A stretch of 64,000 bases of DNA from Coriobacteriia bacterium (GCA_003149935.1 QAMH01000004.1:124001-188000); one strand, 5' to 3'; numbered from the stretch's first letter, positions 27,001 through 30,464 are shown. Notes: a model not told the origin generated them from the sequence alone. Numbers and translations: made by a program.

Positions 27001-29197
27001 CATGCCGGGCCATGACACGACGCTCGTGGCCGTCTGGTCGCTGTCGGTGCAGAAGCTGACCTTCGATCCGAGCGGCTATGCCGACATCAACGATCCGAGC
27101 TTCGTCATTCTCGATCCGAACGATCCCAGCAAGACTCTGACCTCGCTGTATCACATGTACTACAACAGCGATGGCACGGTTGACGAGACCCAGGATGATT
27201 CGGCCAAGGCCCTGGGCGAGTGGAACACGACTAACAAGCAGGCCCCGGCAGGCTTCGAAGACGGGAAACAGCACAATATTGCCGAGCTCGTGACGCTGCC
27301 GTCGCCTGACATGGTCTATCGCACGGGCTACATGCTCATCGGCTGGTCGACCAAGTTCGATGCCACGCAACCCGATCCGGGTCTGGCCTACATCGACGTG
27401 GACGGTGACGGCATTCCCGAGAAGGCTCCCACCAACTGGACCATGCCGGCCGAGGAGACCACGTTGCACGCCGTGTGGAGCCCCAAGCGTGTCGAGCTCT
27501 TCTACGATCCCGACGATGAGGAGAGGTTGGTCATCCCGCCGGCTCCGACCCTGGGCTACACCGACTGCGTCGCGTCTATCACCGACGAGGTTCCCACGCG
27601 CCCGGGTTACACCTTCGTGGGCTGGGCCAATTCCTCGGGCAGCGAGAAAATTGACTATGTCGCGAATGGAGACTACAAGATGAAACCGCCCACCGTCTCC
27701 TGGATTCCGGCGGGTGACGGCAGTGGCAACACGATCCTCAAGGAGACCGACTCGAACATTGTCTATGGTGTGTGGAAGGCGAACAAGGTCACGCTGATTT
27801 ACATGTCGTACACCGACGAGTCTCCGTCTGACTACGTGCCCGTGAAGGAGCTCCAGGTCGATCCCGGTGATTTCTTTGACAATAAGTTTGATCAGAACAA
27901 GGACGTCGACAATAACGGCGATTACATCACCGAGAACGACTACCTGCCCTACAAGCCGGTCGGTTGGTACAGCTACGATTACGGCGATTTCTTCGATGCG
28001 ACGATGAACAATCCAGACGACTTTGGCTACGATCTCACGATCCAGTACCTTATCGACACCTTTGGCTTGGACGAAAATGGCAATGTTGTCGTTTGGGCCG
28101 AGCTCGAGATGCGCACGATTGAAGTTACTTTTGACTCCGGCGGTTATGATCAGAGCAACTATTTCAATTCTGTTCAGTATATTTCGTGGGATCAGTCACC
28201 AATTGAAGCACTGACATGGCAGGGCAACATGCTCTTCGAGTGCTATGACGAGAACTTCGATCTTGTCGATGACACGCTCACTTGCGGCGACATCCTCATC
28301 CGCCTTGGTAGGGCAGTAGAAGACACGCTTTTCATCGTAATTACTTGGGATACGTTTGCTTACACTGTTCACTTCGAGTTTCCTGATGGTTCAGATTCTA
28401 CAGAAAGCATTAACTATGAGCAGTACATTCCCATTCCAGATGTTGACATGTCACAGTACCCGGGGCAGAGTTTCGTTGGATGGTTTACTCCCGAGGGAGT
28501 GGAAGTAACTAACCTTTTGAGGTATGGAGAAGTTGTCCCTGACCATGAGATATTTGATCTGTACCTGCACCTCGAACTCACTCCCGCCCCTGGTACCTCA
28601 AGCTCGCCAGCCGAAGGGGCCGACGACATCGCCAACTCCACGGGTGGCAACGGCGGCGGCACTATCATGGGCCCGGCGGGCTCCGATGACGTGACCGATG
28701 AACTGCCGGGCAACGTCTCCCTCGTCGTCGATGACGTGCTCTCCAGCGTGAGGCTGCCGCAGCTCGTTGGCACCAGCACCATTGGCGTCGTGGAGGCAAG
28801 CCGTGCGCTCACAGGCGCCGAGGCCATGGTTGCCACCTACGCCGCTCCCGCCGTTGTCTACGAGGTCGCCGGCGAGCCCCAGTCCTCGCGCACCAGCGCG
28901 GGCAACGTGACCACCGTCTCCCGCACGGCCACGAACAACAGCTACGGCACGAACGCCACTCAGGCCAGCGTTCTTTCCGCCATTACCGATAGCATTCTCA
29001 CGGAGGCATCGCAGGTCAGGATCGCGACTCCCGTCGCCGATCAGATCTCTGCCTCGGTCCACGCGGCAAACGCTGGAGTCGCCTCACTCACCGGCACTGT
29101 GTGCAGCGGCTCCAGCGTCCCCGCATTCCCGACCTCCATCGCCACCAGCATGGCTCCCGTGGCCGTCGTCCCCGCCACCACCCGTCGCGAGGCGTAA
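2..29197 (+). CDS. Giant repeat surface protein (BspA-like + InlB B-repeats), 5' end outside window
   Basis: The reading frame is open from base 2 to a TAA at 29195-29197, giving at least 9,731 residues (about 1 MDa), so the start lies upstream of the window. Up to about 4820 it holds BspA-type DUF285 motifs (WDVSNIT, WDVTGVTDMS) alternating with a Trp-rich module containing VWW. From about 4.9 to 14.1 kb there are roughly 30 InlB B-repeats (PF09479-like), each with a GYxFxGW core and ending LYAVW. From 14.1 to 27 kb 'VEHYRV/VEYWTV' repeats ending in LKLYY alternate with B-repeats containing GYELVGW. An Asp-Pro linker sits at 23755-24002. The last 150 residues show no LPxTG motif and no clear membrane segment. 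Such proteins are usually exported adhesins or coat proteins; the role here is inferred. Third-position GC drops at about 24.75-25.5 kb and 27.6-28.6 kb, suggesting mosaic origin. No frameshift was seen. Confidence 0.93.
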   Translation, partial: KVSGFNTLMGTSLDGISTRLANQGMWVRQETTPIEWFGNGNSLIKLYPATGKGVNEDTNVFTYSWDPTRLGGRFESNPYVWWIFYPNALGDHAAKTLTIGSDPGCPSTEVTETNTGTTDEAGNVTNLLPWLVYNEHIDGPIVPKGNVVHFIAESDVTPVDAAGLAAESRGKSFEGWFSGYSVLKDFDGKGLVIGNPITSFKDLWNGDSSLTSIRNISHWDVSNITNMANLLKDNSSLETYGEFGTWAAGLGTGKLVNISGLLYNNDKLTNDDLAYFGGWDVTGVTDMSYLLYDADAITTLVNLENWRASSLQTINYAFAEMEELTTLDGLADWAPGRGGAVSLFTMAHMLENDLKLSDVTAITGSAAGGSFWDVSNVTDFSALFKNMGRNVWAQKVTKLDLSRWDMRSMTHRSVLPTVTDMMLLGTITAEDMDFSNFVELTLGPNVILEGTGLDKSGCQAGDYGVWVKNDTSIGSGVPVGNTGDLVRMYPASTSATGPVDVTVYTWDTTHLGGTFDSNHNIWWTYAKENFSNGEKTGTITLGAIDRSKPLYTFEVAADVPWKRLQETVSAFTVNDVNGKVAPVSLAEWFAEYPALEDFDGSKLDVKDVNSFYRMFYKTPSLLTFSGTENWNTSSAATFEGMFQESPQVIEIHMESWAMRYNHAKVTTLQPDGSTRTEYTWVVPKLTNMFLGTEHLRVLGLGESSVLEGSGMTDIVAVGPTRRGFWYQDTDDVDAPGVNKYLTTELANHYRAGLTDIPGTHVYYWVYNSAFKNENVWWRYDNKTYTLVMGVYDPLGNCVVEEFGDDLPWKGSIDTEASNRVENVVTYNENGGRIAPKSLEGWFDNYKSLITFDGTGLRVDDTGSFERLFKGDDKLETVDISNWVMVTGPRFAQASDATLTTLDPSVTDMFTGASSIRELSTRYTVKLDGSGLNRKDGMWATGNFTDNHTPDDTLWFLTSERLRKNYPSATIEEASNAKTGSIRFNEHVVYYFVKGSGNMLHDNQDAAWAVVLEDTVVGNTTLHANEMYIGVRPEAENKEISGMRWRPWGPYTEKVTDIKTYGLLSPDYMYDWFNNSRYAYTQPLEEGVYLIHAENPQYNGYLYYAFESGHSYGGGYWEYWYGGLGSRNQGWYIKYMGTDPTYGHYYEMRYGSSTGNSITDVGRVGGYVYIRNYYSGDRGTWNGVTISPVNNPGLILDRAGGGNRLQWINDPRGYGGWARFWSGGGYFTGSYRPQSQGGGITGQWYATSWGIERPYDPFPNLTTFDGTGLDVSRVNSFEHLFRDCPKLESVDFSNWEMKLDAKTDRMLKTNPKLSEIRLGNKCLLTESALDAHYDAMGRWETCDPDALLFDGKWWGTTQDLINRYSNEHNTHGYRIYQWNDGALGSRIGSNDRVWWYYTEDGFSPEGVHKPKVNPNSLVIGVDDGYLDAALNVTVSGFDQVPWYKFLKGGIIEHIYSFAGDKGKITPTTLNEWFYNKDGLYENNVTFDGSGFNTALVKDFTNVMRGQDWLAAVNFCGWDFADDAKIDNALTDTVRLKELTVNDDSSLRVLSTLPDHGAGRWIAMSVETVPTDKNPAYVGQFLNNTEIQAYYPAGGNDHGLVTWEWKNGTLLYFEKNVGDNSVTGDLETIFLERGLTYTLPTRDSDPTWHRAGYNLMYWNTKADGTGDEWQLGSEYLAEYAESITFWAQWYRDAYVTMTYVLDTGEGNYPLGPDAAISTGRAHSAGADLIGSDRLIWDGTAENAVEEGVTIQAPFVRPGYELSGWVYYTRQTIEGEEGEEPQVITTEHKVAFGDTLRLFDANAGAPGNTEIVFYACWTPLTGYNLIYDPAGGSYTPAPREVGYEDKNLMPTDADQMTKHGYRLAGWYATRLVNGVEEKIILDDQGNYLITAETMFRTIAASADTSVVTTLHAEWVVGNVDLVFDTDGNGYNGLGGVGTSPSITQTVPGNDTTKHNFVQTNPISDGHYHFSHWTVDFDPTWRWDDSLLPIDEITRIAFNALGDGLWVDATFTAHFEPNEYEIVFAGGQGKHGEVAVGARPDEHAAFGTAFEAPAGTDFTLPGYIFVGWLTDEQVPRVLKAGTAYKDLTSANDVITLTAQWQAQTSTFTYIAQTGGTVSTPESTNNQPSLTLTFDRVSPTITTVIARPKPGYAFLEWRDTVTGDPIVAGNGVTITMNSDGSCSLSMVLPTGTLWPANASFTAAFKAATYTIHYEMPNDGSVGTVPADQTKTTGIKLRLTSLTADTVDPTLQREGYIFDGWKTVVGNKTYTFADGALLDFDLSTVQDAVVTLTPVWKATNYTVVFFRGADTAVGSMESQVFTYGVKQQLRDNAFQRNGYTFAGWATRINGEPLWTDCIEADSHGKMHYYLTTAGKEGQRIVVYALWNVITEYEVSFEVDGIDVDNVTLHDADPVMVPINGFAPANPTWTKNPDAKGSYELAYWSYITYHEVTGPEVGITQDITKIAITGRTIFTAHFDKDAFTVRYDPGSHGGYIETKDQTFFTGLTINSDMPLFANTGSAGTSQSPDFFDTATSNYVNVGKPKGEMGWIFLGWAWVDGDGLGWQDYSDAPITIDGLVYNRAEKPTKVTFRTTFVAQWTPTETIVRFQPNKGSIAPGHETEMANKTLYVGDTVVLPAANAVFRDGYVFEGWSMEENGDATLQPGDKVTVVGSPGGMNIWAIWSKLSYTLHYDSQGGSSVADLTGVAWDGKNLVNVADPTRPGYTFAGWYSSPDTTIQEGLAKVDNDIPFSVIAKANGKDATEALATGAYLYAKWLQVEVMISYKPVIIDPATGEFVETTGGMTTPMVNSVGADFDIPKGASAYANPGYKFLRWQSVDGSQVSTDPLAFIPTKKHGELWGDELHAVYYAVFAPITYTITFNTNGGIGVMDAISAQFGETKKLPANNGQIARMGYDFIGWNTRADGSGMMIDDEGEVRNLSNLDNAMVRLYAMWVGKDFKLTLNANHGTPNTTLGQEFDENGNISYMIKAGTSTRLPDARTFTRQGYVMDGWARTPDGELAYTPGSLYWMAGGETTLYVHWAPNTYTIRFAPDFVDATGVMDDVKAPMGKSVSLPANTFERGGYDFLRWRYTYEGETFYFNNMEAVKDLVPTDGAVAMLFAEWTPKLNTVVFENGDSGVISGVANPQQVLTGSKPSMKNLSVEGLPGYVLLGWDYEMRVEGAKALTGHITDPSDLVILGPTTFTAVWSKPIVVSYLPGEHGLFTPYEQGKTTFSNLPVTATPDSYRIALDADMVSIATGNPLGDGDWVFAGWRRAALDKDGKPTGQVFDYLVKDINPGDPFPFPGFRVEESSVTFTALWTRNIKITYQLGTDDEGNELGIENWANPNYGGENRVGSGAPVILSVESGNTIELANGDDLFRPGWRFEGWALSPEKAELALIAYLGVNDDGTKQEITLDGDDITLYAVWTELVYKIHYITDGGTYISPARLHWDEASVIPEEDPTWDGRTFNGWYSEDNTGVPAGSAPNGVRGVYGMTVAEFAALMNFDYRVTDMNVYAWWIPKNATLHYGVWQGVGGTVSVYEETIDSATGVPTGSIATPSKSYAFIGWVDASGRLVWTSENLVPTKTANEAWVDGTIWYAKFAYDTYTIRYDSNGAESGSIPDQYVGYDETTYLTENNERLQRKGFTFLGWSKEKHDYFVDGDAARAARDYVDGAQITSICPKGQSIITLYAVWLMTGYKVNYVLTDQNDFYGEHYLGYIDDNLNGIKHIYGDQVTALLETDTHNAHREGYNFAGWKYYTDNGTPVFVDFGSTFEMPNYEITLEPNWRPISYTVQILPGEVPAANVIADYAFDEFLKYDANKMPYFEFEVAWDEMFDALQRFTAPGYEFVDWYVTGGQSWYVDVDGPHEPGWYKNFSDDLNGTAVVVFTARWRTEAQHVVFTTPDPNEGVIGGAYEQDIYIGDVVAYDKLAIQPAHKKYLAGWNAEEVVTVDGVSTTNTYTNLTLDEVANWEVKGKITFTAIWKDGFAIQYKEGREEIGVGIFGDFYGDHDHSHDIDGIEGKTLFAHVAPDSPTPAYNGMTFGQPRSIDNKLYSFAGWTYLDYATGQWLTIGQVDLSDIVVTEDRIYYAVWATAGYFIDFEPNFPTQPTYGDVEFKNDGEMDVQGMSFGVEVALAPNRYTANGFEFLGWSTKPVNHDLNTGAAALLFGTAFPANFDDDAVAAALDAWGTELILDKSMFRRLDDGTIAYGATIKLYAVWRVATYDVFIDNGDANSGEVTGDADQIAQKVPYGGGAVTDTITATPYDKHAFKGWDFEVTLDDGTTFNGTVADLSDLPIYGTVKVYANWERTYSLTYAPGTHGVWSVTDEGAHFEGLRAGDTPDTFPEFSAKNGLWTPPYQISLNGELAYHQLPKSNDENYIFDGWQSSDGRFFLTIADAAKALMTEPADGEGITLTATWIYAQVTIKFDPGAGEPVLDEYGNSLLAPKTAVPYTVVTLPSSLSATRTGYTLDGWMLDGVLYPVTYNGGVMVAPRHSVTMLAHWAEQVVTITYHAEATNTTGSGYISGDGGSLHWEPFKPGFVLNGQGEQIAPVRSDTVSQKLLSVTGKAVDWEDGQTVVSDYPLIIKATARTGYHFLYWVDHNNNIVSYESSFVAPQSAAGVWENSEYYAIFAEDEDVKIYYRISDYDKGWLRWSSEELAPATGNPRGTELILLPGFELDHWEDDLGNIVGGPDDKIFFPPRYDTYNNSGYKGQDTYVSHVYTAVVKSAPAVKFKVEHYRQEESGTTFEFVEEATGYYAGPTNGFVAVVKHDDSGRYHLAQLSDTGKVLEGSLFQVLDADGNVIQTAVDFGLQDGEQLLMDDKFLHEGALNWVYDPEVSAQTSRIILTTTAEGEHVVRLYYSLHPSQYARIVYEVQNRLNDGTTEFGNGAYGATDPTYELVAPGALTTGSTAQPAPAGFEFYGWFRSDGTRLTDGATFTYAPTIADLGLDAWEVGRAYTVYAVYRELADVTTYYGVKDGKGGTLSKEVEIYPPVSGAPSGPDITTAPGYIFDHWEDKDGNYILIDGTSIVPSLVTEDTELMTEALHLFKDADGTYYNQDGKTYFAVFRFTKVDVTIEHYRVIEGEIVNAKEDGTLVTGVNKPWIIESLKILAESDIDGTVANPDFGNHGSYEPDWPGFTLDLTWGGTIKTAKVNPDGTTVLRLYYTANETTSFTVHSKLVYEDGTIVDYDDYIHGTTPDGVIHDDWGGITDTEMSLMVKVGDEWMLLDGSTPETTAVKGHQAPVIVPAGYEWDNSRIDNMRGIVKGDGSLELTVYFKPKHNGTSYSVEYWTVDGMNNLTRVHTDVFDMQTAGDPADAETDQSKLAADVYARLMGYEFTMDTMDVTYEGNHVLVKSVIHADHIAGDGSTTLRVYYKALPRTLHYVTGTGTVWSDGGTDDSHDLALATGTQTSLIKGGVSRPGYEFKGWSLENYGLLTTGTASINEAQRMADNGLIITDDPWTVITSNDPVINLYAVWSALPTTYDVEVWVVNGDNSIEHYTTYDLVGVAGTTGNTVDFSDPTAPFESWGVNADEKLMLGEDFVINVPGFLFMKNGYTPTPGQATVGGVTAPAGSVYSAQIDATGTKLILFFNATEVEYTVRIQKMLSNGTVYDASTDTVKANAGSWAHAVATLPGPGDAGFDATASYYVVTDNMPGFELVWDLSPIVSTRIKGDGTSELVIMFRAKDYALTYDFMTPNAYWTSNDLNRDGINMAKVHSEDVITLPSNAAVTREGYELLGWATSAADAAAGIFDPSAAAGSKTYVTPASDVDVILYAVWRAIEVPYTVEVYTVTADGTEKRRKDLEKLWLFADELGDTLLKAPTDSLVGFDKNSPAPAGLLTAPTFTGYTFYPEYAKAINTGIVKGSGDLKLKLYYTPNQYGSNFVVEYWYWSPEGTTGMPTKFDENTVPSERVWGTAGFVANVNKNGAPTYIDASGNLVGPADANGHIHGDESDGRNSFSYLVKDIPGYQFQATKTWRYSGVSGDTNDFIYSYLGIDGATKVTTIKYGTMYGTHATGTIQGDNSLVLYLFYEPVERTLTFHPEPGGWAGGSDKFSTNTSTIHYVTGQKVDVPAAKDVDRKGYDLIGWTTVAGGTTPEYVAGTDTAKYTMTLDPDQHLYAVYAVRNDTKYTVEHYRVGVVLNANGTIKHVINVEDTPIYTTTQIGTTEATGTGLPLTGGTDYPDLIGYNYYVGFNQYGDLVYADGSKVDPAIVELLSDTIMGDGSTTLRLYYVATPVSYTIEYWTVSGSGVATKYGERTDREGIAGTWAKADAEYKPGTTTSFLDYFTYAADGSQPILTLTHDAFDMVIPGYTYTPDTISLGGMTYRSDAYKKVNGDGSTVIKLYYMPKEYTLNLSLKLGASDAHWNLNYNGGGAEFLRNIDANDIAGRVVRSKEDIFLPSTAIASRDGYLLKGWYIGVEGVTLKGQASIDFYNDLATRIDQLRADSEFGGELTDWEYTTPESDVNVTLYAVWVAQNSHFSIEHYKVIDGNVPANPAYVDTDPNYQYATGDNVTLSEVTRLWGSPIVDTTATFSDGGTIYDFRGYTFDATDALGVAVWTAEVLGDGSTVLKLYYTSNTDTDYVLEHYLVTGAGTIKGDGPIYVEHLEGLTDTMIVLADKEHSQALYTDPTTGKVYDFRGYVFRPRSDGPYRLVNGKYVQTDADATILGSGERVLKLYYLAQTVHLQLELGTADNDPADGVTDAHWLNAGRDISGNKLADSIITLPTADAAIRPGYELVGWYISDLGSNEEGRRSVEIANEIMGYHQLDTTGANNVFVPVGASYTVPQIGATLYAVWRAKEIEYEVERWQIVGSNIAAVKIDTVIRTGYTGDFAHGSFDGNDETVPLGYHLMGTDPADPTSVTIKGVTYENLNAVDGVNKITANPVGPRIVHVFLANDGTEFYIEHYLVDGSGALVQGTGGVDYVLRELSSGKTGDIVNAASWVRPIATDDGNNYIFTGYDFFKDYRYPADPSVYEIYEGSISADPDAPLVLRLYYGAAIQHLDFYIGDVDFDMDGNPDAEWLIDKPEADYRTGSKVTLPVGASAQRPGYTLVGWYEAPTAADGEAVSNLVGTLARDWHDTYISADFFHPVGSEWRMANHDTILYAVWRANNDTEYTVEVWVIQGDGTEDHLPQYDVNAKGITGDKVVHGDDVTTPANPYAVRNPNDGTRESLAGDPYNYDIKNVWGYTYDATRTGTEGVGYVSAEKSANGKLVLKVWYRAVENGTTFFVQNWYVPVDSQGKKLTPLKAGDTITQYGTAGSYVRVDADPALTGTGNGTEPLPFLYAYVTNIDGYEYNPNFNYKLPEGSVDAVTFMTIHTGRIIGHENPNKIDDGGLVLYLFYEVKYFTLTIDPAGGVFADDGSTASRSELLAPGHSTKLPGATQVTRTGFELTGWTDGVNTYPLGTGGNGPLFVMPGNDVTVTAVWEALPVAYEVYHFKVHHDGTLDLACVDKYQKKAGTTATVADRGTDPQPDVETHVDVNGVVNGTFTSVNALTTLNYTSPATQSLWMGYAHFFPGGTYHWDGDARLAAGDYSMVEQAVVMPDGSTKLFVFYDAQLVEYKVVRYKVTGDGNRVQIDTDPIIYQGYTDNTAFADGNYHGAANAGVSAGDLSIEYQFADTDVPGYTYREQDAPSAFPYNGAWNSKAHGKIVGDQSRQLTLYLYYEADEHTVTLKLHEPVNAETFGTFKPDVNWTFVDEYTLQRTYRTETTTVSLPADLFDPSTHRHNVSRANPFRSGYELVGWSTSMAGSNLFGKDSVDMAAIMRGYVHDFNDPSLAGADFTDGTAQFFVDDALKIVTPATDLVLWAVWSADLNTTFTVNRHKVTGNGDIVLDGTEVFEGYTDATVIADQNYVERVLRQPVTNTDLLSYVYGDRPITGYSYHRIIPDTITLPNGMVIAVPGAGTTSSYMGRIAADGSLVLDLYYAPFEVVEPGDPDPNPDPNPNPDPNPTDPDPDNPDPDDPNEPDPNDPDDPNPRPVPDPDPNRPDPPTPPGPDDPDPYPVDPDIPDPDIPSLHTLIYRTGPAGKWVNGEWVTSPQENKVYYYFTEQTIDVMQFIPERPGYEVLGWSTDRTGSTTYGSDNRTAAEQIAGTDATDPFNHIDPGVRTITGYGKDMFGDKEKNPNLNLIDGTAHYYWAKGDADVVMPAGPVVVYAVYYALDDYATYTVDHWRVDGNGDIKAAVTETVNCITDEVVYAIDRLGDQVKIDNYTAMKKPFNEDAQFTGYTILDDAGTVTYNPNIWTTLDHNVRSGRAKADGSLTLSLFYTADPIKIYFDLGSYGKMTLADGTVITGDSYYIEAFTEQRIQLNPYSDVERLGYDHDGWTTVKTVDGTDVADAKGTKADDIEIYLQGNGLYIDRTGFWTAGNTDIVLHAVWAPYYVRVNYVIGGTGDVVNYGIPTGPRYFVDDEITPPGTTLLERPGYKLRGWYYTSEVLVDGVPVNVGTSEGTLSVRAADVAAADTVKYVDDLINGNHFTRCNGTLCDPYTIPVGAGRSISLYAVWQADNTTEYTVEYYKVDGNGLLQDVVSLKAHGVTGESVTIVDPNSTSYNPSVYEGRLEPWKNAFEGYEAQYTTPVTYDIDGRAGMTPIPVPGASISAASSFADFYGPFAFSYSILSAPTGVITADGNLKLTLFYSAKPSQILLDLGDGTNTTGTWATGAQVAYDHFTNPGVSDSVRVYLPGADDLVREGYEFKGWSTNMAALRDTANGNALLTGKASVDAAATWVGLTSSTDKVPDYIAPGGNFIMPGHGVTLYAIWEAKEVEYQVVRYVIDGNGNRTVHDVTIHTGWTDEIAVAEDGDETDVFTYTNTDNKPIDGYRYFLAADGDVYYPLPNGSNVTWLDDGGNTVQSTANGAILGHGGLDVADADGIWSVVDGQILTLTLYYVPRAYILNLDLGAGTWQDAGGNDTSATDPSGTYLTGTIIDLPYDQSYGGTVSMIADGIPYALQGWAYDDGRTEPFTLTLSDGSQANLTLSQLLDRAKTAAKLDNFVYLQALKDAGLLIESDATHMTGQFTMPGHDTTLVAVWSLSVQKLTFDPSGYADINDPSFVILDPNDPSKTLTSLYHMYYNSDGTVDETQDDSAKALGEWNTTNKQAPAGFEDGKQHNIAELVTLPSPDMVYRTGYMLIGWSTKFDATQPDPGLAYIDVDGDGIPEKAPTNWTMPAEETTLHAVWSPKRVELFYDPDDEERLVIPPAPTLGYTDCVASITDEVPTRPGYTFVGWANSSGSEKIDYVANGDYKMKPPTVSWIPAGDGSGNTILKETDSNIVYGVWKANKVTLIYMSYTDESPSDYVPVKELQVDPGDFFDNKFDQNKDVDNNGDYITENDYLPYKPVGWYSYDYGDFFDATMNNPDDFGYDLTIQYLIDTFGLDENGNVVVWAELEMRTIEVTFDSGGYDQSNYFNSVQYISWDQSPIEALTWQGNMLFECYDENFDLVDDTLTCGDILIRLGRAVEDTLFIVITWDTFAYTVHFEFPDGSDSTESINYEQYIPIPDVDMSQYPGQSFVGWFTPEGVEVTNLLRYGEVVPDHEIFDLYLHLELTPAPGTSSSPAEGADDIANSTGGNGGGTIMGPAGSDDVTDELPGNVSLVVDDVLSSVRLPQLVGTSTIGVVEASRALTGAEAMVATYAAPAVVYEVAGEPQSSRTSAGNVTTVSRTATNNSYGTNATQASVLSAITDSILTEASQVRIATPVADQISASVHAANAGVASLTGTVCSGSSVPAFPTSIATSMAPVAVVPATTRREA
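23755..24002 (+). repeat. Asp-Pro-rich linker minisatellite in the giant gene
   Basis: About 80 codons are almost entirely Asp, Pro and Asn (units such as DPDPNP and DPDDPN), encoded by repeats of gatccc and gatccg. It separates two blocks of folded repeats and probably forms a stiff, acidic spacer. It stays in frame throughout. Confidence 0.85.
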
Positions 29198-29341
29198 GGG
29201 AAAAGCGCACTCGCTTCGCTCGCCTTGCATGCGCTCGCTGACGCGCGCGGAGAGCGACCGGCGCATGTCCCTCTTGTCATCTCGACCGGACGCTGAGACA
29301 CATTGGACAGGTACATCTGTCTCAATGAGATGGTGCGGTGT

Positions 29342-29438
29342 CGCATCTCATCCCAAAATCATTTGGCTTTATGTCCGAAGTTGCTCCGGGAAGTCCCGGA
29401 GATTCGACCACGCGCGCTCGGCGATTCTGTTAGACGCG
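29342..29438 (+). repeat. 97-bp structured repeat, copy A
   Basis: First of four same-length, same-orientation copies (also at 30368, 33795 and 34994). It begins CGCATCT and ends AGACGCG, near-complementary ends. A central hairpin has arms CCGGGA and TCCCGG. GTTAGAC at 29429-29435 fits the pattern GTTRRRY. It lies 144 bp after the giant gene and 139 bp before toxin-antitoxin module 1. The rest of 29198-29577 holds only a fragment of the TGTCAT-type repeat near 29277 and GC-rich sequence; no gene is seen there. Confidence 0.85.
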
Positions 29439-29542
29439 AGGCGTAGAGTAGGGAAGCGTTGACGAGACGGTCAGCCTGCAGACATTTACGGAAGATGGAT
29501 CTCTTCTGCCATCTATGCACATTGTCTCAAAAGTCAGGATGA

Positions 29543-29560
29543 TGTATCTTATAAGATACA
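29543..29560. promoter_or_regulatory. 18-bp perfect palindrome, probable operator/promoter of TA module 1
   Basis: TGTATCTTATAAGATACA is its own reverse complement and lies 17 bp before the toxin start. It contains TATAAG, a plausible -10. HigA-type antitoxins usually repress their own operon by binding such palindromes; binding here is inferred. Confidence 0.65.
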
Positions 29561-29577
29561 GTTAGGTCAAAAAACTC

Positions 29578-29889
29578 ATGAGAATCATAAAGACGTCAAC
29601 CTACGAGAAATGGTTCAGAAGACTCAGAGACAGAAATGCTCAGGCACGGATTAACGCACGGTTGCGTCGCATAGGAGTCCATGGCGAGGTGGTTGGTGAT
29701 TTTAGGATTCTCGGGGATAAGGTAATTGAATTGCGCTTCGATATGGGGCCCGGCTATCGCATCTACGTTACTGTCAAAAAGGAAGAGCTTCTCTTACTGC
29801 TTGTTGGCGGCGACAAGTCAACTCAGGATGCGGACATACGGAAGGCGAAGGAGCTGTCACGGCTTTGGAGGGATACAGATGAAGCTTGA
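29578..29889 (+). CDS. RelE/HigB-type toxin of TA module 1
   Basis: A 103-residue basic protein resembling the 'addiction module killer protein' branch of the RelE/ParE superfamily, whose members are usually ribosome-dependent mRNA interferases. Visible hallmarks are the N-terminal YEKWFRRLRD helix, the central G(D)FRILGDKVIELR strand, GYRIYV, and a C-terminal GGDKSTQDADI segment. Length is typical for the family. It is toxin-first, and its end overlaps the antitoxin start by 11 bp, so translation is probably coupled. The Shine-Dalgarno sequence is weak. A perfect palindrome just upstream is the likely operator. Mechanism is inferred from family resemblance. Confidence 0.82.
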   Translation: MRIIKTSTYEKWFRRLRDRNAQARINARLRRIGVHGEVVGDFRILGDKVIELRFDMGPGYRIYVTVKKEELLLLLVGGDKSTQDADIRKAKELSRLWRDTDEA

Positions 29890-30166
29890 GACAAGCGCAT
29901 GGGACGCGAGCGAGTATCTCGAAAGCGAAGAAGACATCGCTGCGTACCTGACCGCAATCATGGAAGAGGGCGACCCCGCCCTTCTGCAAGCGGCGCTTGG
30001 CGATATTGCCAAGGCGCGGGGGATGACCGAGATTGCGAGAGAGGCCAACGTGGGTCGCGAAAGCTTGTACAAGTCCCTTTCCGAAACCGGCAACCCATCT
30101 TTTCGGACCATCGCCAAGGTCGCGGCATCGCTGGGCCTGGAAATCGCCTTTAAACCCGCTCCCTAA
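29879..30166 (+). CDS. HigA-type antitoxin of TA module 1 (HTH)
   Basis: A 95-residue protein starting at the ATG inside the toxin end. The helix-turn-helix region reads roughly AKARGMTEIAREANVGRESL followed by YKSLSETGNPSF, which is characteristic of the 'addiction module antidote' (HigA2-like) family. The C-terminus (ASLGLEIAFKP) also fits. It should neutralise the preceding toxin and repress the operon through the palindrome at 29543. The gene looks intact, in contrast to the interrupted antitoxin of the next module. Confidence 0.85.
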   Translation: MKLETSAWDASEYLESEEDIAAYLTAIMEEGDPALLQAALGDIAKARGMTEIAREANVGRESLYKSLSETGNPSFRTIAKVAASLGLEIAFKPAP

Positions 30167-30178
30167 GATTCGAAATGA

Positions 30179-30292
30179 AGGGCGAGATTTCTCGACTCCG
30201 CTCGCTTTGTCGCGCTCGAAATGGTGGGGGACACAGTGTCATCTCGACTGGAGCGGCCGTAAGGCCGCGGAACGGAGAGATCTCCTTTTATG
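30179..30292. repeat. Interspersed TGTCAT/REP-like repeat pair
   Basis: Two oppositely oriented half-units: one with CTCGACTCCGCTCGC and the other starting TGTCATCTCGACTGGAG, with aaGGCC palindromes inside. The same family occurs between many genes in this window. It fills the gap between antitoxin 1 and the next 97-bp repeat; no gene is seen in 30167-30533. Confidence 0.75.
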
Positions 30293-30367
30293 TGCTTTCC
30301 GACACTATGGTGACCCCTGCGGCTCCTTAGACGGCATCTGAGTCCCCCTGGCAGCCAGTTTCCATAC

Positions 30368-30464
30368 CGCATCTCACTCCGAAATCATTTGGCTCCATGC
30401 CCGAGATCGCTCCGGGAAATCCCGGCGATTCGACCATGCGCGCTCGGCGATTCTGTTAGATGCG
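30368..30464 (+). repeat. 97-bp structured repeat, copy B
   Basis: Ends CGCATCT and AGATGCG are perfectly complementary. The centre can form ATCG-CCGGGA paired with TCCCGG-CGAT (30406-30429). GTTAGAT at 30455-30461 fits GTTRRRY. It lies 69 bp upstream of TA module 2. Confidence 0.88.
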
